Of a DNA stretch of 64,000 nt, positions 12,901-23,639 are shown piece by piece. The translations under genes were made by a program, and so were the position numbers. Numbering within the stretch: the first letter of the stretch is position 1; the number at the start of each line of letters is the position of its first letter. The stretch covers positions 7,100,041-7,164,040 of the forward strand of contig NC_044011.1 in assembly GCF_900496995.4 (NCBI RefSeq). Reading direction: 5' to 3'. Source of the DNA: Aquila chrysaetos chrysaetos (Eukaryota; Chordata; Aves; Accipitriformes; Accipitridae). Under the pieces are notes generated by a model. It was not told the origin of the DNA. It was given only the letters and a program-made list of their open reading frames with translations, and searched no databases.

Positions 12901-14222
12901 TCAAAAGGTATGGGATAATCTAACACCTTACAGGAGGATTGTGCTGCCATGTCTTGCCCATGATTTGGAAACGAATGAATTTTGCCTTTAACCCTTCCCT
13001 TAGTTACCCTTAAACCTGAAAGTTCTTCAGTGAATAGGAGACCCAGCTCAGGGACACCCAGGGAAGGGACAGGGGTGGTGCTGGATCATAAGTACACATT
13101 TGGATAAGAAGTGTTGGGGGGCTATCAAGAGAGGTCTTGGGACATGGCTGGGCAGGAATGCCAGGAGAAGAGGCAATGGCCAAAGCTGGGGGTGAGTTAG
13201 GGGTGTCCAGAAAGGGCTGTGGATGGGACTGCTTGGGGACATGCAGGAAGGAGCTTAGACTGCAGGTGGCTGCCTAAAGGAAGAGCAGAGACAAAGTTCT
13301 GGGGCATTGCACAGGGGAGTAGAGAAGGGTCATCTTTCTGCGATTGTCCCAACCCTCCCGCTCGCGTGTTCTCCCACAGCATGTACACCACCACCACCAC
13401 CTATTTCTTCTCTCAAGCACGTGAATCCCAGGGAATTTGTTCTGTGGTCTCGAAATTCTGGGCCTTGGTCCAGCGGAGACATTGCTGAGTGCCAGGAGCT
13501 GGTGGCACTGCAGAATGTAGATGGCTCCTGGGCCCTCAGCTCAGGCCTGGCCTCTGTGCTGGAAGTCGATGAGGCTGAAATCAAGGGAAAGATGCCTGGC
13601 GAGGTAAGGGAAGAACGTGTTACGGTAGCAGTGTGTCATCCTGGGGCAGTGGGAACCCCTTGGCTGGTGGCAACACTGGCATCCCAAGGGCAGCCGGAGA
13701 GGAATGAACGGATCAGAAACCAGAAGCCACAAAGGAAGGGGTGGGAAGCAGTGATGGGGCAGGGAGGATGCTCAGCACTGCGTGCTGGTCTGAGTCATTG
13801 TTCTCCTACAGGTCCTGGAGCCAAGCATCTGGGCCACAGTGCTGGCTCTGACCTGGCTGAACAGAAATGACAAGTGTTACCGAGACCTCTGTGAGCTGCT
13901 GGAGGCCAAGGCTGTGACCTGGCTATGCAGCCGAGCTGGTGAGTCTTGAGGATCCTTTTCCAGCTGATCCCCACAGCACAGCCTCCTCCCTTCTCTCTCC
14001 AGTGGGACCTGCCTCACCCCTTTGCAGGACCACAGTTTCCTGGGGACGGATGAAGGAGTCCTGTGTCCCCTTTCTCCTTTCCATCTGTGGACCCCCCCTC
14101 CTGCTGGACTCCCCTAGTGCCCCTGTCTCTCACCGATTGCAGTGTCCCAGCTGGACAAGTGCCTGGAGGCAGCCAATACCCTCCTTGGGAGCACCGTGGA
14201 GCCAAGTGTCTTCAGGCTCTGA
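6892..14222 (+). CDS. VWA5A-like protein (VIT and von Willebrand A domains), 17 coding exons
   Basis: Coding exons: 6892-6940, 7363-7559, 7665-7887, 8246-8388, 8543-8657, 9099-9226, 9499-9587, 10041-10185, 10502-10581, 11105-11216, 11564-11728, 11873-11976, 12340-12521, 12701-12907, 13380-13603, 13812-13938, 14143-14222. All introns are GT-AG and all phases join, giving 789 residues against about 786 for human VWA5A. An N-terminal VIT domain covers roughly residues 17-150 (YVQELPREPDG near its end is family-typical). A VWA fold covers about 265-440 (SLPLGCYFNIY is typical). A C-terminal region ends in NVDGSW and WATVLALTWL motifs shared with VWA5A. The VWA metal site is damaged: D277-T-T-F-L replaces DxSxS, about 18 residues of the following helix are missing, and MAG (368-370) replaces TDG; only T342 of the third loop remains. 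The family is poorly understood; human VWA5A (BCSC-1/LOH11CR2A) is reported as a candidate tumour suppressor. A paralogue rather than the direct orthologue is possible. The splice structure is my reading, not transcript-confirmed. Confidence 0.88.
9605..10000 (+). repeat. Degenerate minisatellite-like intron sequence
   Basis: The intron between the exons ending at 9587 and starting at 10041 is built of loosely repeated units of about 25-30 bp, of the type GGCTGGATNNGTGCTGGNGG (9605-9815), followed by repeated TATGGGGCAGGGTCT-type units (9830-9990). Copies are diverged, so the array is old or unstable. Confidence 0.6.
10860..11050 (+). repeat. Degenerate CCCCAGCTC repeats in intron
   Basis: The intron before the exon at 11105 contains many imperfect copies of CCCCAGCTCTG/CCCAGTCC-type units. 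It is low-complexity and C-rich and merges into the polypyrimidine tract of the next acceptor. Confidence 0.5.
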
Positions 14223-15115
14223 GCTCAACACATGCCCTGTGCTACAGACCAGCAGCACCTGCAGAGCTAAAAAGGGCCGGAAAGTATAGCCTAAATTCAC
14301 CTACCGTGCTGGGATACCACTGTTGCTACCAGCTGGGGTCTTACCTTAGAGATGAATTCTCACTGCTTATGTCTTATACTAGCTGGGCTGAACCTGCATC
14401 ATGCTGAACTAACTCCTCAAGAGAAAACCTCTAGTTCAGAGCCTCCAGTGGGTTTGGTTTGGGCGGAGATGGGAGTGGGAAGGAAGCAGCACATTCCCCC
14501 CAGTGGTTGCCCTTCCTGAATTTAGCTTTGCCAAAGTGGGCTACTGGCCTCCACAAAGATGATGCTTAGGGACATGGTTTAGTGGTGAACTTGGTAGAGT
14601 TAGGTCAACGGTGGAACTCGATGATCTTAAGGGTCTTTTCCAACCTAAACGATTCTATGATTCTATGAGTCTATAGTTTCTGTCTTGACAAGAGGGTGCT
14701 GCGCACACCAGAAAAGATGAGCGTTTAGAGGTGTCAACAGCAGGCACAATGGCAGTGGCTCCCCATGAAGGACTCCTGCTGCACCCCACTTGCTGACCTC
14801 CTTGCTTTACCCCAAAAGACGAGGCTGTGTCAAGAACTCCCACATCTGCACTGCCATGCAAACCAATAATTTCGGAAGTAAAACTCTCACCTACATCAGA
14901 CCCAGCCCATCATAAAGTCCAAGAGAACTCATGTGGGACAAGACTGATTTGAAAACTATCAGCGTGTTGGAGGTGGAACTGCAGGAGCTTTTCATTAGCA
15001 AACCAGTCATGCAGTGTACTCCCTCCTGCCCCAGGGCCCTGAATTCATGGGTCTCACTCCATGTTGGCAAAGTCTCCGATTCATTTCCCAATAAACAGTG
15101 AAGCTTCTGTAAGCC
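14223..15115 (+). other. 3' untranslated region of the VWA5A-like gene with poly(A) signal
   Basis: The stop codon is at 14220-14222. A canonical AATAAA lies at 15090-15095, followed by a GT-rich stretch (GGTGTGTGTCA at about 15120), the usual arrangement of a cleavage and polyadenylation site. A CR1 3' end (14565-14670) lies within this presumed UTR in the sense direction. The exact cleavage point is inferred. Confidence 0.6.
14565..14670 (+). mobile_element. CR1 LINE 3' end, truncated
   Basis: The stretch shows the typical CR1 3' terminal sequence, with GATCTTAAGGGTCTTTTCC followed by AACCTAAACGATTCTATGA and tail repeats ATTCTATGA. Only about 100 bp remains, consistent with the strong 5' truncation typical of CR1. 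It lies within the presumed 3' UTR of the VWA5A-like gene. Confidence 0.85.
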
Positions 15116-17951
15116 AAAAGGTGTGTGTCATAGCCTTTATTTCCGCTGGGCCTAGGATCCTTCCTGCCAGGGGCCATCTATGAGTCACCAGGAGGGGCAT
15201 GAAAGGACGTCGCTTCCCAGAGAGCTGTATATTGTAACACACTAAATAAGGAGATGCCATTGCTCTTGGAAGAGCACAGACCTGTTCTAGGTTAGCAAGA
15301 CAAGAGCTGAGGACTTGCCAGGCTTTTTCTAGACTTCTTTTAGCTTGAATTTATTTCAGCTTGATCTCAGCAGTAGTGGCTGTAGCAACACTTTGCCCAG
15401 CAGATAGGTGACTGATGTCTAACTTATCCTAGCTGTAACAGAAAAGTTGTCAGGTGATTAACGTCCAGCTTGGTTTTGCCTTTAACTTTTTAAATCCATT
15501 GGAGCATGCGGCTCTGAAGATAAATGCTGTTCTCCCTTTAAGCTTCACCTCTGCTGTCTGGAGCAGACACACCGCAAATGGCTGTGTGCACTGGCAACTC
15601 CCTCCTGCTCTGGAGGTCAGTGGGGAGACAGAGGAGTCACCTTCCCCGAGATGCAAATGGGATGGGAAATGTGCCCTCCCACACTCCTTGGGGTGTAGAA
15701 GGAGGAAAGAAGGGCATTGGGGACCTCACATTTTAGAGAGGTGAATCATGACTGTGAGGAAATACTGGTAGCTCATCTTACTTCAGCCACCAACAAATGC
15801 ATTGTTGATCCAGGGAGAGGTTTGGGCTTCTTCCAGTCTCTAAGAGACTCCCAAGGGTGACTCACCTGATCATACTTTGTTGGTCTCCATGGCCTGGAGG
15901 GAATAGCAGACTCTGCTTCTTTCTTCCCATTGACCATTGGCAGAAGCTGAAAAGGCAACCTCAGTCACCCACAGCTGCCTAATTCTGAAGGAGTCAATGC
16001 CATTATAGTCTTCTGCAGGATCTGAGCTGAATCCCCTTCCCAGAGCCTCACCTGGCTCTGCTGCATCAGTTTGGAAAAACCTGTGCTTGTTGCCCCACCT
16101 CAGTTTCTCTGTGTCTCAGAGCAGGCTGAAATGCCTTGGAGGTCTGGGGAGGGACAGCCATTGCCTGAGGTGTTGAAACCTCAGTTTGCACCAGCTCAGA
16201 GCTTTCATCCTCTGCAGGGATACATTTATGCAGTGCTCCCTCCTTGAAATCCCAAGGAAGACACCCTCCAGGACACTGATTATTTCCATAATGCTAGGAA
16301 ATGGCATTCAGGTGGTTCAGGCCCAGAGCTCCACCTATGCAATGAAGAGTGAAAGAGCTGAACTTTCTGTTGGCCTTTCTGTGAGATAAGGGGTTTCAGA
16401 GACAATAGGGAAGGAAGCGATATGGGGCAGAACAGGTGACACCCAGACCTGAGTCTTTGCTCTCAGGCACCATCGCAGGAAAGGTCATCACTTGGTGCTG
16501 AAGATTAAAGTGCCATGTTTGCTGAGGCACATCTGGGCTGTTGTGATTTAGCCAGGGGGTCTTTACGTAATGAAAATGAGAGGCAAAGATGTGTGGTTTC
16601 ATTCTGCCCTTTCCTGGATGTCTGTCTTCTGTTTATCCCTTCTGAAATTCTAGAGAGCATGGTTATGAGTGCTGAGTTACAGCTGTGCTGTTATGGTGTT
16701 GGACCCAGCCCTGGGACACATACATACCTCAGCTGAGATGCTGGAGGAGCTTGGAAAGAGTATAGGTCAAGGTGGCAAATACTTCTCACTTCATCTCCCA
16801 CTGGACTGCTCCATAAAACACTCCCTCTCTCTTTGTAACCTGGGTTTTCATCTCACTCCTTCAGGTTTTTAATGCTTAACTCTCATCCATTTGCTCAGGA
16901 GATTTGGAAACTCTTCATTCACAGTGTTCAGTGGGGGAATCCCTCCTAATTCCACCTGTCGTCAGCATTTCCAGACACAGCTCATCCCAGCCTGGGAGAA
17001 AGGTGTATTAGAGTTTGGGTGCATCACCTTTTTGAGCAGCCTGTCCATCCTAGCATTTCTACGGAGCACCTAGGTGCTTTCCTTCAGCATCTCCATCTCC
17101 CTGTAAAGGCTCAAAGGTCATGGGGAGGAAATCAGCAGGGACATCATTGTGCTTATCCACAATGTTGGGAAAACCCCAGGATGCAGTCTTGGCAGAGGGT
17201 TCTGTTCCTCAAGCATGGACTTTCCCTGAGCATGCACTCAGGCTCATAACGGGTATTTACCAGAAGCACGCACTAGATGGTGCTCCTTCCCCAATTCACC
17301 CTCTCTTCACTCAGCCTCTTACTGGCAACACGGAGCACAGAGCCCCCAAACCACAGCTGGAAGCTCAGAGGTACTCAATGCCTGCAGTGCCAATTCCTCT
17401 ACTGACAGGAGAATGGGCATCTGATGCCATATGGACATCAGTTGTGTGTTTTCCTCTGTTATTGGGGAGGAAACTGTGACTATAAGAAGTATACGTGTAC
17501 AGATGTGGAATACCTTACACAGACTGTGGCCTGCAGTTACGACAATCACAGCAATAGCAGGTGCATTTATGTCAGTTATGTTTGTTTAAATTTGCCAGGA
17601 TGTGTCTACACTACAGCTGTGATATGATTAATGCTGACAATTGGCGGTGGATACCTATCAAAAACTTAGCCACACGGTCATGGTCACTATTGGCAGTACA
17701 GTGTTCTAGTTATGCAGGCACTTTCAGATGCCTTGGGACAAGCACTCTCAGATCCCTGAGAGCTACCAACTTGCTGAGGTCCACAGGACCTGCATAGTGG
17801 CCCTTAGAGTCCACACTCAGGGCACGGGGGTTTCAAGCTCATCCCACCCGACATGTTGAGGTGGCCTGGAGAAGACCTTTGCCTCCTATTCTGCACTCAG
17901 AGCTGCTGCTTCACTATGATTCTGGTAAGAAAAGCACTCAGACCCTGTAAG
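15116..17951. other. Intergenic, nothing recognised
   Basis: No exon chain, OR fragment, CR1 end or LTR boundary was recognised. Open frames are all below 125 codons and without family motifs. Composition becomes more AT-rich than in the VWA5A-like gene. Confidence 0.5.
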
Positions 17952-18550
17952 CTATTGTTATCACTTAATATGTATAGTACGATTGAAATAACCAGGGAGC
18001 TGCTAAAGTCCTGTGTACAGCCCCCATCAGTTAGTATTTCAAATAGGGAAACAGTAACTAGACATGATTTAGGGTTTACGAACTAACTACGAGACAATGG
18101 GGCTCTGTAAATAAATAGGATGTTTATGTCAGAAAAGGTCATGGATTGTGGTCTGGTCAATAAACCTTGAAGAACTGCCTGGAACTGCCAAGATTAGGGA
18201 AGAAGGAGGTAAAATGTAAATCCTACAGGGGGGGATCATGACCACTGACTCATTGACTACCTACTCAAATGATACCACCTACTCGAAAGAAGACAATGAA
18301 GGGAGAAGACAGAGTCTGCGCACTAATTTATACAAGGGGCAAAGAAGAAAGCACCAACTGTTAAGGAAAATAACATTGAATATGTATTAGTTAAGTGTAT
18401 AATTATGAGGATTTTTGAGACAAGGGTGTGCTGTCTTGAGACAGGCACCCATTCATGCGCATCAATGAAATTAGTTTGAAAATACCATGACTCTGTGTGT
18501 TATTGGCTTGCATACTGGGTAAACGAACCCCGTTTGTGGGGCGACACTAT
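17952..18550 (+). mobile_element. Solo LTR with 4-bp target-site duplication
   Basis: The element 17956-18546 (591 bp) starts TGTTATCAC and ends GTGGGGCGACA, so has TG...CA termini. It is flanked by CTAT at 17952-17955 and CTAT at 18547-18550. An AATAAA lies at 18159-18164. The terminal stretch from TATTGGCTTGCATACTGG onwards resembles avian ERV U5 ends as I remember them. No internal retroviral genes are adjacent, so it is a solo LTR. The family name needs a repeat-library search. Confidence 0.65.
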
Positions 18551-19868
18551 CATTTAAAAAGCTATTTATTAAGCTAACTCTATGAAGAAAGAGAGGATAA
18601 CACAGATAATTTTATCTCCCTTCAGATGCTGGGAATGCCAAGCTGTAAAGCATCAGCTGGGTCTCCAGCCAGGGTGCAGCCGATCGCACAGACCCCATGC
18701 GTGGAAGGGTCCCTCGAGCTACTGGAGGATTTTCTTAAAGGAAAACAACTGCATTCATCATTTCTAGTGTCAAACAGAAAGGATGTTCGCTCGAGAACTT
18801 CTTGCTGCACTTTTAGACGCAGGCAAGGACAGGCACATGCCATCATCGCCAGCATCGGGCTCGAGCTGCCTGCGTCTCCTCTGTCACAAGGAGCTGCTGA
18901 GGTTGTCCTGCGGCCGGGGGGGTTGTGCAGCAGAGCCCAGTGTAACCCAGCACAGCCCAGTATAACCCAGCAGAGCCCATCGCAAGCCTGAGCCTCCTCA
19001 GGTTAACTGTTGCGTGGACCACTAACTCCTCAATGTGCAACAATCTTCAGTCAGGATCGCTACACCTCCACAACAGTTTATTAGATGTTGGGGTCTTCAC
19101 TGATGATTTTCCCACTAATCTCACCCCACGACCTTTGAGCTGGCCTTTTATCCCCTCTCATTTCAATGACCTGTGGCTTTCTGTACGTCCTCAGTTTCTC
19201 CAGACACATTGTTGTTTATTGTCTCTGTTAAAAGTCGGTTCTGTCTTCCTGAAGAGTCAGCTCTGAGACTGACCCAGAGGCAATCGGCCACTTTGCCCTT
19301 GTTCTGCAGTTATTCCATCGGTGGTGGTGTTGTAGTATCCATCCTAGGACATAATAATTAGCTAAGTATGCAGCAATTCAGCAAGCAATTTTAGCTTCTG
19401 TCTCACCATACACAATGCTAAGTATATTTGTGCTGGTCCCTCTTTCACTTACTGTGGATCTGAGATTTAAATCTCCTCTTACACACTAAGTTGTCTTTCT
19501 CCTGCTGATAGAAAAAGGAACTCTGTCCTTCACCCCTCTGAAGAGCATACTGGGAATAACTTCAGGCATGGCAATTAGGCTGTTGAAGTCTGAGCAAATG
19601 CCCATTCCCTCTTTATTCCACAGGAGTAATAGGTACCTTCCTGGGGCAACTCATCTGTTTGGTGGAAATGAGTTCTCCTAGGACAAGCTCTCTCCAAGAA
19701 CCCGTTCCTCCTCTTGCACTAAGCATGGAGCCCCTAAACGGAGTGTGAATACAGCCTGATGTGTGCAAAACGCTGCTTTCTCTCTGGTAACATTTTCTTT
19801 CACAAACATTCCCTCTCTCATAGGTGCCCTTTCTGACAAGAGGGGAAAGGAAAGACCAAGAACATTGC
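18551..19868. other. Intergenic with a short 20-bp tandem repeat
   Basis: No gene was recognised. At 18928-18979 a 20-bp unit (CAGCAGAGCCCAGTGTAACC and its variant) is repeated about 2.6 times. The rest is unremarkable. Confidence 0.5.
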
Positions 19869-21563
19869 ATGGAGAAAGGGGAATGGGAAAAACAGACATC
19901 ACCAAGAGAGTTTCTCCTGCTGGGATTTGGGAAAGCACCTGATTCCACGTGCCTCTCTTCCTCCTCTCTCTCTCTGTCTGTGCCGAGACTGTGCTTGGGA
20001 ACATCTTCATTGTGCTGGTGGTGACTCACCAGCATCTTCACAGCCCAACGTATTTCTTTCCAGTGAATTTGTGCAGCTTGGAGATCTACTACACTTCCAT
20101 CAAACTGTCCAGGCTGCTGGCCAACTTCCTGACTGGGACAGGACCACCTCTGCTCAGGACTGTATAGTTCAGCTCTATTTCTTTGGATCTCTTGCAGTCT
20201 CTGATAGTTACCTGCTGTTCACCATGTCCTACAATCAGTCCCTAGCCATATGTCACCCCATGCTCTACACAAGCATGATGAACTGGAAGGTGGTTTTCCA
20301 CCTGCCAGCTGGCTCTTGGCTTGGGGGAATGACTAGTTTCACAGTCATCACATACTTCTCAAGCTAATTGCAGTTTTGTGGCCCCGGCCCAACTAACCAC
20401 TTCTATGATTTGATCTCTTTGCTGGAGCTCTCCTGTAGTGACACAAGACTGCTGTAATGTCCATCCAAGATGTAGTCTTGCTGTTTTTGTTCACTCTGGC
20501 ATCCTATGTCTGCATTACAGATGCCATCCTGAGGATGCCATCGAGCATGGGGAGGCAGAAGGCCTTCTCCACCATGTGTGAGAAGCAAAAGCCTTCTTAC
20601 ACATTACTGTGGTCAGCATTTTCTAAGGGACACATCTTACTGTCTATTTGCCGCCTGGAACACCTCCACCGAGAAACCTGAACAAAATCTTCTCCTTTTT
20701 CTACACCATCCTGTCACGGTCCACTCGGTGGATTCGTGATGGTTCGTTTGCTATGATCTCGAAAGTGCAAAATTAAGGTGACCAACACCAAAGGGGATAG
20801 CAGTAATCACACAGTAAAACTTTATTGTATTGCCTGTGAAGAGGCACACGATAGTTAGAGATGGGTGAAAGAAGGGAGAAAAGTAAAGTTAAGTTTAGAG
20901 AGAGGAGAAAGAGAGGTTATAGCTACCACCACTGATCTCAAGACGTCTTAATGGTCCCGGGTCCAGCTAAAGCTGCGTCGTCGATCGTCGTGGTCCTTGG
21001 TGGGGAAGCTTCAAATTGCCGTTGTTTAGAAGTCATCTTTCATGCTTAGTAACACACCTTGCTCCACCTCTGCCTCAGGAGTCTCCGCCCTTCTCAGAAT
21101 ACAATTATCATATCTCCGCCCTTCTCAAGCGAGGCTATCACGCAGGTGCAGGGTTAGTGTCTGAGGCGTGGTAAGTCTTGGAGGCGGGTAGCCTTCGACC
21201 AGGAGGTGTGTTTTGGTATTATAATGAAGCAAAGTTCATCTAAAGTTCATGATTTCTTCATCGATGTTATGGCAACAGGTGCAATCCATCCTTTTTGACA
21301 GTAGCTGTGCGGTTATCTCTAGCGGCTCTAGCCAGGTACCTTCCAGGAGCCTTGTACCGCACGTTCTGTCCTTGGGATCGGCCGCTGCGCTCCAAACAGG
21401 CCGTTGTCAGGTAACGTACTGTTCGTGTTCCTGATGACAATGTTGAGACAATGCTGATTTTCTGACCGACTCTTACACATCCTCACACCCCTAACCCACC
21501 ATAAGCCTGGCCTTGCAAAAAGCTATCAGGAAGGCTATGGCCTGCACTGAGGGTACACACTAG
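19869..21563 (+). pseudogene. OR6/OR11-like olfactory receptor pseudogene split by an LTR
   Basis: OR homology begins at ATG 19869 and reaches REFLLLGFG near 19915, as in OR N-termini. After a frame change it continues with ETVLGNIFIVLVV (TM1), then LHSPTYFF and SLEIYYTS (TM2), and QLYFFGSLAVSDSYLL (TM3). TM3 ends in MSYNQSLAI where a functional OR has MAYDRYLAI, so the DRY motif is lost. A stop follows CFSS-like sequence at about 20364 and another lies near 20456; GRQKAFST (TM6 start) is at about 20550. Homology stops at 20711 in FFYTIL and resumes after the LTR at 21483, with an IRKAMACTEG tail and a stop at 21561-21563. Without the inserted 766-bp LTR and duplicated 5 bp the gene would span about 924 bp, normal for an OR. 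It is clearly non-functional, with several frameshifts and stops. SLEIYYTS and ETVLGN suggest family 6 or 11; the exact family is uncertain. Confidence 0.88.
20707..21482 (-). mobile_element. Solo LTR (766 bp) inserted in the OR pseudogene, 5-bp duplication
   Basis: The element occupies 20712-21477. On the plus strand it begins TGTCACGG and ends CTTACA, and is flanked by CATCC at 20707-20711 and 21478-21482. On the minus strand a poly(A) signal is visible (TTTATT on plus at 20821-20826), so it reads right to left. A 5-bp duplication with TG...CA ends is typical of several ERV classes, including ERVL-type elements. No internal viral genes remain. Confidence 0.85.
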
Positions 21564-22690
21564 CTGTGCACCACTGGCTACAAAACACTCCTATTTCTCC
21601 TCAAAACTGTAGGGAGGGAATATATTATGAACTGGGTATATCTCTAGAGATGTCTGGCTTTCAGAACACTTTTAGAAATGTGTGGAGAGAGGGAGGAATT
21701 CCTTTCAGAAACATCAGCCTTCACCAAAAGGTAAAGGAAGAAAATGCCTTTGCCTTATTCCTTTGAGGTAAAGAGAACATTCTTGCATTTGGGAACTGTA
21801 CACAGAAGAACTACAATCTTCCCGCGTAAAATACCAATAAAGACCATCCAGAAAGCTACTGGGGGTAATCAGGCATGTGCATCTTGAATACCAGCAGTTT
21901 CAGCAATCTGGCAGCTCCTTGTAGACACTACTGCTCCAGTTGTGTGCTCTGAATTGCAGGTTTTGGGATTGTGCTGGCTGCGGTGGAGCTAGCCATGAAA
22001 AATGAGCTAGACGTGAGAACAAGGAGTTAGAAAAAGAAAAGGATACTTGGGAAAGATTTTGCTCTCCCCATGTAGAAGTTCACGGTTCAATTGCTAAAAC
22101 TTCTTCATCTCATCTGTTCTTTTTGTTTTGATTTGTTCTGTTGTTTGGTTTGTTTTGGTTTTTTTGGTTGGGTTTTTGGTTTTGTTTTTGATTTCAGTCA
22201 TTAATCTTTACTGTTCTTGTTTGCTTAGCATTTGCAAATGAACCACATCTTTTTGCAAATTTGTGTCTTCTGGGTGTTGACACCTTTCGTTGAAAACCAG
22301 CCTATTCAGCTGAGGAAAGGTATGTGCTTGTGTGACTGCCTGGAGTCAGAATGCAAAGAGCTGTGGCTGTAGGGAGACGCCTCGGGAGCTCTGGCTTTTT
22401 AGTGCCAGCAAGGTCTGATTTCTTGCCAGAAGGCTTATGGACAGTGGTGAACAGCACGTTTCTCAAGTGTCTGGCGGAGTGATGTGTGACACTTTCTTCT
22501 GGTTATTCAGAACCTTTTTCTCAGATTATTCAGTTCATATGGGATGTGCTGATATTATCATTCTTGCTTGCTGTGATCCTCCTTTTAAGACCTTCAGGGC
22601 AGAACCTTTTTAAATTACCCACCACGATGCATGCAGTCTGCTGCAGCTGATTCCCCGGAGGCTGTCAATCCCAATACTGTTGTCCTAAAA
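21564..22690. other. Intergenic with a T/G-rich low-complexity tract
   Basis: No gene is seen. At 22118-22192 the sequence is almost only T and G (TTTGTTTTGATTTGTTCTG type), possibly a decayed poly-T or retroposed tail. The rest has no recognised repeat. Confidence 0.5.
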
Positions 22691-22694
22691 GCAG

Positions 22695-23012
22695 ATTCCT
22701 TACCCAGTGTGCAATAGACCAATCTCACACACTCAGGAGAGATATTGCTTTTTATTCAGGCCTGGGTGCTCAGTGGACTTCCCACAAATCACGCACACCA
22801 GATTCGTCAGGTCTGTCCCTTTTATACAGTAACAATTGCATCTAATTTATTAACCTACTCCTACCTAGTACATATTCAAACTATCTAATGCATATACATA
22901 GGATTATATAACCATGACACATGGAATGCCTTCTTCGCATGCGCAGGGGTCTTTGGTGGTCTTCGGTGGTTGTTTGTGGAGGTATCCCCTCCTCACCTTA
23001 TTGCAAATCTTC
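22695..23012 (-). mobile_element. LTR-like element, minus strand
   Basis: Read on the minus strand, a TATA-like box (TATAAAAGGGAC; plus 22817-22826) is followed about 70 bp later by AATAAAAAGC (plus about 22750). This is the order expected of an LTR U3/R. The ends were not fixed, and no target duplication was found. It lies immediately next to the plus-strand LTR starting at 23013. Confidence 0.45.
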
Positions 23013-23630
23013 TGTTAAAGAAATCAAAATTTAATCACATAGAAGAGTTAGGTTTGATTAAGAAGTAAAATTGTGAAGCATAATGTATAGGATTGTTAAG
23101 TTTGAAATGTAGCCATAGAAACTTTAGGAACTGTGTTATGTGTGACTACAGGAACCTTAATATTGTTAAAGTTTGAAATAGCTAGCCATGGAAACCTCAC
23201 CAGGAAGTTACTGGTTTTTCTGTGTTTTTAAGAAACTAAGGAAACTGTCATGGACACCAGTTATGCTGCTTGGAAACCCCTTTACCCTTCCCATTTCAAT
23301 CTGGGTATCGAACATTCCAATCAGTAGAGCTAAGTGAGATTGACCAATGATTGTTTTTAAATAAGAATATTGATAAGGTTATATAATCAAAGGACCAATC
23401 ATTATAAAGATTAAATTTAAGAGTGAGCATAGTATGCATTTTTATGCATAAAGAGCTTATGTAACAATGACCTGACAGAAAAAGTCTATAAAAACTGATG
23501 GATTTTGATACTAAGTTGGACACGCCTTTGGAGGAGCGATGCCTCGTGTCCCCAGTGCTGCAATAAATGAAGTGCCTGTTTCTTAACTTCACATTGGTGT
23601 TAAGGAGTTTTATTCTGGATTTCGGTAACA
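23013..23630 (+). mobile_element. LTR-like element with TATA box and poly(A) signal, plus strand
   Basis: The element starts TGTTAAAGAAATC and ends TTCGGTAACA, about 618 bp. TATAAAAAC is at about 23487 and AATAAA at 23562-23567, followed by a U5-like tail. In its U3 part a GTTTGAAAT...GCCAT(A/G)GAAAC segment occurs twice, at about 23100 and 23168, like a duplicated enhancer segment. Flanks (ATCTTC and ACCTTG) do not match cleanly, so the ends are approximate. No internal viral genes are present. Confidence 0.6.
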
Positions 23631-23639
23631 ACCTTGACC

